5,569 nt of DNA from Candidatus Eiseniibacteriota bacterium (GTDB lineage: Bacteria; JAFGKV01): assembly GCA_025453925.1 (NCBI GenBank), contig JALOPK010000237.1, forward strand, positions 1-5,569, read 5' to 3'. Positions 1 to 5,569 of the stretch are shown here, one piece after another (positions within the stretch are counted from its first letter, which is position 1; each line of letters starts with the position of its first letter). Below the pieces are notes generated by a model. It saw only the letters and a list, made by a program, of their open reading frames with translations. It searched no databases and was not told where the DNA came from. Both the position numbers and the translations under genes were made by a program.

Positions 1-856
1 CGTGACGGGCATTCCCTCAGGGCAGCAGGCATGGCTGGCCGCGTGGTTCGACTGGAACGGCAACGGCGTGTTCGAGAACCCAGGCGAGCGAGCCTTCTTC
101 CAGGCGGCGACCGCTCTGGTCGACACCGTCGACTTCAGCGTCCCCCCGGGCGCGACGGTAGGCACGGTGTTCTCCCGGTTCCGGCTTGCCTGGAATGGCA
201 ACGACATCGAGAATCCGATGTCAGCCGGCCCCGTGTGTGACGGGGAAGTCGAGGATTACGCGGTCGTCATCATACCCGTCGAGCTGGGCAGCTTCGAAGC
301 GACACAGGACGGCGACGGCGTCCTCATCAAATGGACCACCCACTCCGAGTGCGAGAACCTTGGGTTCTATCTGTATCGCTCGCCCCGGGAGGCCGGTCCG
401 TACGACCGGATCTCCGATCTCATCCCCGGCGCCGGCACAAGCGCGGGCCCCCAGGCGTATTCGTATCGTGACCATACGGCGACCCCGGGACTGACCTGCT
501 GGTACGAACTGGCTGATGTGACGACCGCGGGCGTTGAGACGCTCCATGGCCCAGTGTGTGCGGGGGGTCCGCAGAATCAGGGCATCGTGCTGCTGGACGT
601 GCCGGCGCCCCATCCCATCGTTGACCAGGCCGATGTCAGATTCGTCTTGCCGGCGCGGTGTCCCGTCACCCTCACGCTGTGCGACTTCGCGGGCAGGGCC
701 CTGGTAGTCATCGCCGAGGGTATCTTCGATACCGGGGCGCATGTCGCGCGGGTCGATCGTGCCCCTGACGGTCATCGCTACGGTTCGGGGAGCTATCTCG
801 TCCGGCTTGCCACGCCCTTCGGGGTTCGAACCCGGGCGGTGGTGTTCGCGGAGTAG
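1..856 (+). CDS. Secreted/surface protein, C-terminal part: GEVED domain, FN3-like domain, FlgD/T9SS-like C-terminal module (5' partial)
   Basis: The reading frame is open to the left edge, so the GTG at base 2 is probably an internal valine and the gene is truncated by the window. Counting from that codon there are 284 residues. Residues 1-90 look like a GEVED domain: an Asp-rich FDWNGNGVFENPGER stretch (16-30), a strand-rich middle, and the signature DGEVEDYAV (80-88). Residues 92-186 look like a fibronectin III-like domain of the kind beginning VELGSFEA and containing LGFYLYRS (120-127). Residues about 196-284 resemble the FlgD-Ig/T9SS type A C-terminal module: PAPHPIVDQADVRFVLP, then LCDFAGRALVVI, then GSGSYLVRLAT, ending TRAVVFAE. 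Such tails usually anchor or sort large extracellular proteins. No catalytic domain is visible, and the functional N-terminal part lies outside the window. It converges on the radical SAM gene. The domain assignments are by pattern, not by profile search. Confidence 0.8.
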   Translation, partial: VTGIPSGQQAWLAAWFDWNGNGVFENPGERAFFQAATALVDTVDFSVPPGATVGTVFSRFRLAWNGNDIENPMSAGPVCDGEVEDYAVVIIPVELGSFEATQDGDGVLIKWTTHSECENLGFYLYRSPREAGPYDRISDLIPGAGTSAGPQAYSYRDHTATPGLTCWYELADVTTAGVETLHGPVCAGGPQNQGIVLLDVPAPHPIVDQADVRFVLPARCPVTLTLCDFAGRALVVIAEGIFDTGAHVARVDRAPDGHRYGSGSYLVRLATPFGVRTRAVVFAE

Positions 857-963
857 CCCCGCCGCCGTCAGGCGGATGTTGATGCGGGCCGACAGCCGGC
901 GCCGGCGGGCACCCTCGCGGTGTTTCCGCCGGTGACGGCTGCCCCGGATCAGACGGCGCACGC
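857..963. other. Convergent intergenic region
   Basis: This 107-bp gap lies between the stop of the plus-strand surface-protein gene (TAG 854-856) and the stop of the minus-strand radical SAM gene (TAG, complement of 964-966). I find no credible small gene in it. It holds a short hairpin (CCGCC, GTCA, GGCGG at 862-875) right after the first stop, and a longer structured inverted repeat at 893-941. Neither is followed by a T-run on either strand. Confidence 0.8.
893..941. terminator. Long interrupted inverted repeat between convergent genes, candidate bidirectional terminator
   Basis: The outer arms CAGCCG (893-898) and CGGCTG (936-941) are perfectly complementary. The inner arms CCGGCGG (902-908) and CCGCCGG (926-932) are also perfectly complementary, with a 3-nt internal loop on each side (GCG and TGA). 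A further 4-bp stem, CACC (910-913) with GGTG (919-922), can close the apex around CTCGC. That is 17 base pairs in 49 nt, midway between two convergent genes, where a shared terminator is expected. It has no U-tract on either strand, so it is not a textbook intrinsic terminator. It could instead block 3' exonucleases or be a member of a dispersed repeat family. Confidence 0.5.
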
Positions 964-3573
964 CTACGGGTCGAAACTGAACGCGTGCACGCAGAGGCGA
1001 ATCCTGCGTCGCAGGCATGGGTCACCACAGAACCTCAGGAAGTCTCCCGCGTCGAACCGGGCGCCGACCGTGAGGCGAGCCTCGAGGCCGGCCTCGCTGA
1101 TCCGGTAGGAGCCGCCCAGCACGTGTCGGCGCCGTGAGGCCGCAGGGCTGCACTGGATGCGGGTGTCATCTCCCTCCCGGCTGAGATAGAAAGGCACGCG
1201 GTGGCTGCGAAGCCAATCAGCGAGCCGTGACGATGGTTCGGCAAGGGCATCCCCGGGAACGAAGAGAGTCAGCTCGAGCCGGGACCACGCGGGGTCAGGG
1301 GGCAACGGTGCCGGCGCGCCTATTCGAAACCCTTCGCGCTCCATGCCGCTGAGTTGGCCGGCCTCCTCCGCGTTCAGCCCCCTGAACGCCACGATGCTGC
1401 GGCCCCAGAAGCCGGGGAACGACGCCTGAAGCCGCGGGGAGAGGAACAGCACGTCTCGGGCCACCAGGAGCCGGTCGGCCAGATCCGGCCGGGCCGTCGT
1501 GATCGCCCGCATCATCCAGGCCTGGAGCCATTCCGGGGTCACGCCGGCCAGTGACTCGTCGACCCAGACTGCCGCGCACGGGGCCGGAAGGCGCGTCTTC
1601 TCGATCGCCGCCTTTCGGATCGCCTCGACCTCGACAGGCGTCGTGGCCCGCACGGCGCTGTGGGCCAGGCGACGGGGAGGATCCTCGCAGGCGCCGCACC
1701 CGAGACACCTGGCCTTCTTGAGCCCGACGGTCACGCAATAGCCTTCGTCGACGCCTGCTCGGACCGCCTCATACCTGGACCAGAGGAACCCGTCCGAATA
1801 CTGGCAACGGACATGATCCCATGGAAACACGTGGGTGCGCGACTTCTCCTCGACGAGCTTCGGCGTAAGAACCCCGGCGTCCGCGGCGAGGGCAAGGAAT
1901 CGCCCTCCCATGGACGGCGAGACCTCGCCGTCATAGCAGAACCCTTCCTGGCCAAGGCACCGCAAGGCATCCAGCAGGCGGCCGTCACCCATGGCGAGGA
2001 CCTGGCCCATCACGTACTCCGTGTAGGGCGTGGCCAGTCGGAACTCGAAGCCCGCGGTCTCGCTGATCGAACGCAGCCTCCCGATGAGCGGCGCCCACGT
2101 ATGCTCGTCCAGAATCAGACGGTCGTACTGGAACGGTGTTCCCGGCATGCGCATGAGGAGCCCCGCGCTGAATAGGATGCGCAGTCTCGGGTTGGCCCTT
2201 GTCCGGGATTCGGCGAGGCGCTCCGTGAACGACCTGAACTCGGCGATATCCTGTGGCGTCTCGTGGCCGGTGATCACAAAGAAGAGTTTCACTTCCCGCA
2301 CCGGAAGGTCGAGAAGCCGGCGCAGCACGATGTCGACATCGGCGGTGGAGACGCCCTTGTGAAGCATCGCGCGGATCCGCGCACTGACACCTTCGACCCC
2401 CAAGGTGAACGAGCGCTTGCCGAGGGCTGCCTCCGCGTCCAGCAGGCATGGATCGGCTGCAAGGACGTCGATGCGCTGGCTCTTGACACCCACCTCATCG
2501 AACCGCGTGGAAAGCGTCGCCAGAACTTTCAGGAAATCCCGGTGAGTGTTCACGTTGAATCCGGTGATCTCGATGCGGCTGGCGCCAATCGACTGCTTGA
2601 GGAGCCGGGCATGCGCCAGGATGTCTTCCGCGGGAAGATCCCGCGAGGGCCTTCGGTCGAACGCCTCGAAGCAGAACGCGCAGAAGGACGCACAGCCGAA
2701 TCCGGCCGGGAGCCGCGCCGTGGATGCCTCGCCGCCGTTGAGCACCGGATAGCGCCATGGGAGGTCCTCCCGCCCGGGGATGGGCAGAATCGCCTTGGGG
2801 ACCGCGCCCGGCTCCCACGGGAGCCACACCGAGGGCACCGTCGCGGCGATCCCTCGGAGCCGTTCCCGTTTCGGTCTTCCCGCGGTGCGTACTATCACAT
2901 CGAGGATCTGAGGCACCGCGCGTTCACCCTCGCCATAGAAGAACGCATCAACGGGGCAATCCTCTCCCCGGCCGTGGAGCGCCTGGGAAGCCAAGGCCGC
3001 CGATCCCCCCAGGATGATGGGAGGCCAGCCCTCGTCACGGGCCGAGCAGGGAAGTGGAATCGATGAGTGGAGGAACAGAAAGGGTAGGTTGAGGAGCTCC
3101 AGAACGTAGGATACCGACACACACACGAGATCGAACTCCTCGACCCTTCGGCACGACTCGATGCCGAACACCAGCGGCATGCCCGCCTTCATAAGGGTGT
3201 TCCGGTCGCGTTCTCCCGGCAGGAACGCGAGGTCCACACACGCATCCGCCGAGAACGCCCGCACCGCGTGCGCCAGCACGAGGTGCGGCTGCGAGCGCTC
3301 GACGACCCCGAACGGTGAGAGTCGCATGATGAGCACACGAAGGCGCGCGTGCTCGAACCGCGGGTTGGCGAATGTCGGATTCGGGCGGGGAACCCTGATC
3401 TCACTGAGGCAGAGGCGCCACCCCTCTCGCTCGAACCACGCAGCCAGGTCGGGACCGGCGTCGCCGGGAGACCCTCCTGGTTCTCGGCACATCGGAGGCG
3501 GACAGCCGTCGGGCTTCATCGCGGCTCTGGCGCCCCGCCTAAGACGGGGCGGGCTCGCCCGGCTACTGCTCAT
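964..3573 (-). CDS. Radical SAM protein, TIGR03960-like, with cobalamin-type N-terminal domain and DUF2344-like C-terminal region
   Basis: This is a diverged 869-residue radical SAM enzyme of unknown substrate. Residues about 78-218 look like a B12-binding-type Rossmann domain (RVLIM, FDLVCVSVSY, PPIILGGSAAL, FFYGEGE), but no DxHxxG cobalamin-ligand motif is present. The radical SAM core starts near 288 with CASFCAFC: Cys294, Cys298 and Cys301, a CX3CX2C site for the 4Fe-4S cluster that cleaves SAM. It continues through IEITGFN, TLGVEGVS and VKLFFVITGHETP. Residues 584-629 (FPWDHV, then CLGCGAC with Cys623, 626 and 629) match the post-core CxxCxxC module I know from TIGR03960 proteins. Residues about 662-869 resemble DUF2344/TIGR03936 in strand pattern, notably VPFYLSREGDDTRIQ followed by LEARLTVG; this is the weakest assignment. 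The longest start (ATG at 3573) overlaps the dprA stop by 11 nt. ATG codons at 3519 and 3492 are alternatives that would drop an Arg-rich leader, and none has a clear Shine-Dalgarno. It is probably cotranscribed with dprA. Confidence 0.85.
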   Translation of the reverse strand: MSSSRASPPRLRRGARAAMKPDGCPPPMCREPGGSPGDAGPDLAAWFEREGWRLCLSEIRVPRPNPTFANPRFEHARLRVLIMRLSPFGVVERSQPHLVLAHAVRAFSADACVDLAFLPGERDRNTLMKAGMPLVFGIESCRRVEEFDLVCVSVSYVLELLNLPFLFLHSSIPLPCSARDEGWPPIILGGSAALASQALHGRGEDCPVDAFFYGEGERAVPQILDVIVRTAGRPKRERLRGIAATVPSVWLPWEPGAVPKAILPIPGREDLPWRYPVLNGGEASTARLPAGFGCASFCAFCFEAFDRRPSRDLPAEDILAHARLLKQSIGASRIEITGFNVNTHRDFLKVLATLSTRFDEVGVKSQRIDVLAADPCLLDAEAALGKRSFTLGVEGVSARIRAMLHKGVSTADVDIVLRRLLDLPVREVKLFFVITGHETPQDIAEFRSFTERLAESRTRANPRLRILFSAGLLMRMPGTPFQYDRLILDEHTWAPLIGRLRSISETAGFEFRLATPYTEYVMGQVLAMGDGRLLDALRCLGQEGFCYDGEVSPSMGGRFLALAADAGVLTPKLVEEKSRTHVFPWDHVRCQYSDGFLWSRYEAVRAGVDEGYCVTVGLKKARCLGCGACEDPPRRLAHSAVRATTPVEVEAIRKAAIEKTRLPAPCAAVWVDESLAGVTPEWLQAWMMRAITTARPDLADRLLVARDVLFLSPRLQASFPGFWGRSIVAFRGLNAEEAGQLSGMEREGFRIGAPAPLPPDPAWSRLELTLFVPGDALAEPSSRLADWLRSHRVPFYLSREGDDTRIQCSPAASRRRHVLGGSYRISEAGLEARLTVGARFDAGDFLRFCGDPCLRRRIRLCVHAFSFDP
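1687..1707 (-). other. Second cysteine cluster CxxCxxC in the radical SAM protein
   Basis: These codons encode CLGCGAC (Cys623, Cys626, Cys629), well outside the radical SAM core and about 35 residues after FPWDHV. A matching Cys-rich element follows a PWDH motif in TIGR03960-type proteins as I recall them. It may bind an auxiliary iron-sulfur cluster or zinc; the sequence does not decide which. A fourth ligand is not obvious (Cys613 and Cys666 are candidates). Confidence 0.6.
2671..2694 (-). other. Radical SAM CX3CX2C motif
   Basis: These codons encode CASFCAFC, residues 294-301 of the radical SAM protein. The three cysteines are the canonical ligands of the SAM-cleaving 4Fe-4S cluster. The aromatic residue just before the last cysteine also fits the family pattern. 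Confidence 0.9.
3531..3551 (-). terminator. GC-rich hairpin 11 nt after the dprA stop, possible attenuator or processing structure
   Basis: Read on the minus strand this is CGCCCCGTC, loop TTA, GGCGGGGCG, a 9-bp stem with a single G-U wobble. On the plus strand the same position is a C-A mismatch, so the structure is better formed in minus-strand RNA. It begins 11 nt after the dprA stop codon and ends 11 nt before the internal ATG at 3519 of the radical SAM gene. There is no U-tract, so full termination is doubtful. Partial termination, mRNA end protection or masking of the downstream start are all possible. Confidence 0.45.
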
Positions 3574-4708
3574 CGAGCTGGATCAACGCCAGGAACTGCT
3601 TGCCTGCCAGCTGTTTGACCACGCCCTTCAGCTCGAGCTGGAGCAACCGCGCCAGGAGCCGGCCCGAGGGTTCGCCCGTCCGTGCGCACAGTGCGTCGAT
3701 GTGGGCGGGATCGGTGCCCAGCGCGCGAAGAAGCGTCTGCTCGTCCCCATCCAGTTTCGGCACGGGGAGATCGGGGCGACGGGAGCCCCTCGCCGGCAGC
3801 GGCTCTCCCAGCGCCGCCAGCACGTCGTCAACATCCTCGACCAGGGCCGCGCCCTGCTTGATCAATCCGTGAGGCCCCTTGCTCGTCCGCGCGTTAATGG
3901 GACCGGGAACCGCCATCACCTCCTTGCCCTGCTCCAGTGCATGCTGGGCCGTGATGAGGGCTCCACTGGTCTCGCGGGCCTGCACCACGATGACGCCCAT
4001 GGAGAGGGCGGCGATGATTCGGTTTCTTCGAGGGAAGTGCTTCGGGTTGGGCGACGTGAGGGGAGGGAACTCACTCACCACGACGCCTTGCCCGGCGATC
4101 TCCTGCATGAGCTTACGGTTTTCGGGAGGGTAGGCCACGTCGGGACCGTTCCCCAGCACCGCCAGAGTTCTCCCTCCGGCGTCCAGTGCGGCCTGGTGGG
4201 CGAAGCTGTCGACGCCGCGGGCGAGGCCGCTCACCACCACGAGGCCCGCCGTGGCCAGGTCGCGGCCCAGATCGTAGGCTACCGTCTTGCCATACTCAGT
4301 GGCGGCCCGAGAGCCCACGATGGCGACGGCCCGGCGGTCATCGGAGAGGAATGCACCCCGGGTGTACAACAGCACAGGGGGGCTGGGGATGTTCCTCAAT
4401 GACGGGGGATAATCGTGGTCCCAGATGGTATAGAGTCGGTAGTCGCCCGTGCGGAGCGCCTCGACCTGCTTGGCGGTTCCCTGGTCTTTGGCCTCCCGGA
4501 TGGCCCGCACCACCCTCGGCTCGTCTTGACCGAGGATAGCGGCGAGCATCCGGGGAGGCGCGTCCAGCACCTCCCGGGGACCCCCGAGACGCTGAATCAG
4601 AATTGCGATCTTCTGATCGCCGATGCCCGCCACGCCCGACAGGGTCAGCCACGAGGCGAGTTCGGCGGTGTCTACGGAAGCGGTGAGCCTGCTTTCGCCC
4701 TTTTCCAT
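3563..4708 (-). CDS. dprA: DNA-processing protein DprA
   Basis: DprA (Smf) binds incoming single-stranded DNA in the cytoplasm and loads RecA during natural transformation; it is also widespread in bacteria not known to transform. Using the ATG at 4706-4708 the protein has 381 residues, a usual length. Residues 20-60 form an N-terminal helix-hairpin-helix-like region (GVAGIG). The Rossmann-type core follows, with IVGSRAAT (130-137), SGLARGVDSFAH (160-171), LGNGPDVAYPPEN (185-197), SEFPP (212-216), FPRRNRIIAALS (225-236), ETSGALITAQHALEQG (246-261) and VPGPI (267-271). A winged-helix-like C-terminal domain lies at about 320-375. All expected family motifs are intact. The frame extends up to a GTG at 4757-4759, but the extra 17 residues are Pro/Arg-rich and lie wholly inside the upstream obg-like gene. 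Even the preferred start overlaps that gene by 37 nt. No strong Shine-Dalgarno precedes either start, which fits translational coupling. Confidence 0.95.
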   Translation of the reverse strand: MEKGESRLTASVDTAELASWLTLSGVAGIGDQKIAILIQRLGGPREVLDAPPRMLAAILGQDEPRVVRAIREAKDQGTAKQVEALRTGDYRLYTIWDHDYPPSLRNIPSPPVLLYTRGAFLSDDRRAVAIVGSRAATEYGKTVAYDLGRDLATAGLVVVSGLARGVDSFAHQAALDAGGRTLAVLGNGPDVAYPPENRKLMQEIAGQGVVVSEFPPLTSPNPKHFPRRNRIIAALSMGVIVVQARETSGALITAQHALEQGKEVMAVPGPINARTSKGPHGLIKQGAALVEDVDDVLAALGEPLPARGSRRPDLPVPKLDGDEQTLLRALGTDPAHIDALCARTGEPSGRLLARLLQLELKGVVKQLAGKQFLALIQLDEQ

Positions 4709-5569
4709 CTGGCAACCAGGAGAGCGAGGAGCCCTTGCGGATCTTGGGATGCCGTCCACCCGGGGAGCAGGTCATCACCCGAGGATCCCGGCACTGAGGA
4801 GAATGTTGGGCAGATCACCCAGGGCTTCGAATCGAGGCCTCGGCCGAATCGCGCCAACTCGTCGCGGATCATCGCAACCTCGCCGGAGGCATCGTCCCCG
4901 CCCCTCACCACAACCACCACCAGTCCCGCGCGCTCGGCGTGGGCGAGGAACCGGTTCCCTATCCCCTTGCCCTCCGATGACCCGGCAACCAAGGCGGGCA
5001 GTTCCGCGAGCACCAGCGGCTCGAACTTCTCGGTCAAAACGGCTCCCAACACGGGGGCGGTGGTGGAGAACGGCCATTCCTCGACACGAGGTCGAGCCCT
5101 TGTGAGCCTCGAGAGAAGCGTCGACTTCCCTGAGTTGGGAGGCCCGATCAGCGCGATGTCCACCATGAGCGCCAACCGAAGCTCGACCGTTCGTTCCTCG
5201 CCTGCCTGGCCGGCCTGGCCTTCGCGCGGAGTCCTCCTCGTCGGCGTCGCCAGCTTGGCCGTGCCCACCCCGCCGCGGCCGCCGTGGGCGATCACGAACT
5301 GCTGATCATGTTCGACCATGTCGGCGAGCACCGCATGATTGGAGCCGTCGAGGATCATGGTACCCAGGGGAACCTCGATGTGCAGGGGTATGCCGTCCGC
5401 GCCGAACAGGCGGTTAGTCCCGCCGGGCTTGCCGGCTCCCGCGGCGAAAAGCCTGCGGCCCGCGAGATGGCTCAGGTCATAGCGCTGCCCGTTGGCCCTG
5501 AGCACCACATCGCCTCCTCGGCCGCCGTCACCGCCGTCCGGGCCGCCCTTGGGCACATGCGGATCGTGA
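4672..5569 (-). CDS. Obg-family GTPase-like protein with degenerate G3 and G4 motifs (5' partial)
   Basis: Obg proteins are ribosome-associated GTPases acting in 50S assembly and stress control. The frame runs off the right edge: codons for His-Asp-Pro-His precede the GTG at 5554-5556, matching the usual xxHVPKGGPDGGDGG context, so that GTG is an internal valine. Counting from it, residues 1-125 are the glycine-rich Obg fold (GGPDGGDGGRGGDVVLR, VPLGTMILD, HGGRGGVGTAKLATP). The G domain follows: G1 GPPNSGKST (138-146) is canonical and G2 PFST (162-165) is acceptable. G3, normally DIPGLIEGA, reads ELPALVAGS (185-193), losing both the Asp and the Gly of DxxG. At the G4 position, where NKxD is expected, the protein reads VICPTFS (247-253). 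A G5 SAxxG motif is not clear. No C-terminal OCT domain is present. About 40-50 N-terminal residues are missing. I leave the symbol blank because it may be a paralogue rather than the housekeeping obg. Confidence 0.88.
   Translation of the reverse strand, partial: HDPHVPKGGPDGGDGGRGGDVVLRANGQRYDLSHLAGRRLFAAGAGKPGGTNRLFGADGIPLHIEVPLGTMILDGSNHAVLADMVEHDQQFVIAHGGRGGVGTAKLATPTRRTPREGQAGQAGEERTVELRLALMVDIALIGPPNSGKSTLLSRLTRARPRVEEWPFSTTAPVLGAVLTEKFEPLVLAELPALVAGSSEGKGIGNRFLAHAERAGLVVVVVRGGDDASGEVAMIRDELARFGRGLDSKPWVICPTFSSVPGSSGDDLLPGWTASQDPQGLLALLVARWKRAKAGSPLP

Noticed and set aside
221-1018. A 265-codon minus-strand open frame opposite the surface-protein gene
   Set aside because: It overlaps the clear GEVED, FN3 and FlgD-like frame and has an Arg/Gly-rich translation without motifs.
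2263-3066. A 267-codon plus-strand open frame opposite the radical SAM core
   Set aside because: It is antisense to the CX3CX2C motif and surrounding core, and its composition fits a codon-bias shadow.
3161-4402. A 413-codon plus-strand open frame opposite dprA and the radical SAM 5' end
   Set aside because: It is antisense to strongly recognisable DprA motifs and spans two real genes. Its translation is rich in Arg, His, Gly and Gln with no domain pattern, as expected for an antisense shadow in GC-rich DNA.
4709-4759. Upstream GTG at 4757-4759 as the dprA start
   Set aside because: The added residues (MDGIPRSARAPRSPGCQ) look unlike a DprA N-terminus, lie fully within the obg-like gene and have no ribosome binding site. 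The ATG at 4706-4708 gives a normal family length.
4672-4830. A frameshift as the cause of the missing NKxD in the obg-like gene
   Set aside because: I read the minus strand through this stretch in the alternative frames and found no NKxD-like segment. The original frame also continues as plausible helix (PQGLLALLVARWKRA) to its stop, so loss by substitution is more likely.
4415-5305. A 296-codon plus-strand open frame opposite the obg-like and dprA genes
   Set aside because: It lies antisense to conserved Obg motifs, has a Ser/Pro/Thr/Arg-rich low-complexity translation and shows no family features.

Overview
The window reads as GC-rich bacterial chromosome. The phylum cannot be fixed from sequence alone. 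The left-edge gene has a GEVED domain, an FN3-like domain and a FlgD/T9SS-like C-terminal module. That architecture is common in secreted proteins of the FCB superphylum and allied high-GC candidate phyla such as Eisenbacteria or Krumholzibacteria, so an uncultured lineage of that kind is my best guess (inference). I see no IS element, phage gene, CRISPR array, tRNA or rRNA.

Layout. Bases 1-856 (+) hold the C-terminal part of a large secreted or surface protein cut by the left edge. A 107-bp convergent gap (857-963) carries a long imperfect inverted repeat. The rest is a compact minus-strand cluster, read right to left. First comes an Obg-family protein cut by the right edge (4672-5569). Next is dprA (about 4708 down to 3563), whose start lies inside the obg-like gene. 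Last is an 869-codon radical SAM protein (3573 down to 964), whose longest start overlaps the dprA stop. The overlaps suggest one transcript with translational coupling.

How the genes fit together. DprA is a conventional DNA-processing protein that loads RecA on incoming single-stranded DNA. The radical SAM protein resembles, in diverged form, the uncharacterised TIGR03960 radical SAM family fused to a DUF2344/TIGR03936-like tail. From general knowledge, that family often sits near the ribonuclease G - rplU - rpmA - obg neighbourhood, so its place two genes after an obg-like gene makes sense. The most unusual gene is the Obg-like one. Its Obg fold and P-loop are intact, but the G3 DxxG motif reads ELPA and the G4 NKxD motif is replaced, with no nearby frameshift to explain it. 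It may be a pseudo-GTPase or an Obg with altered nucleotide specificity. The diverged Obg and diverged radical SAM/DUF2344 protein flanking dprA are the part of the window most worth following up.
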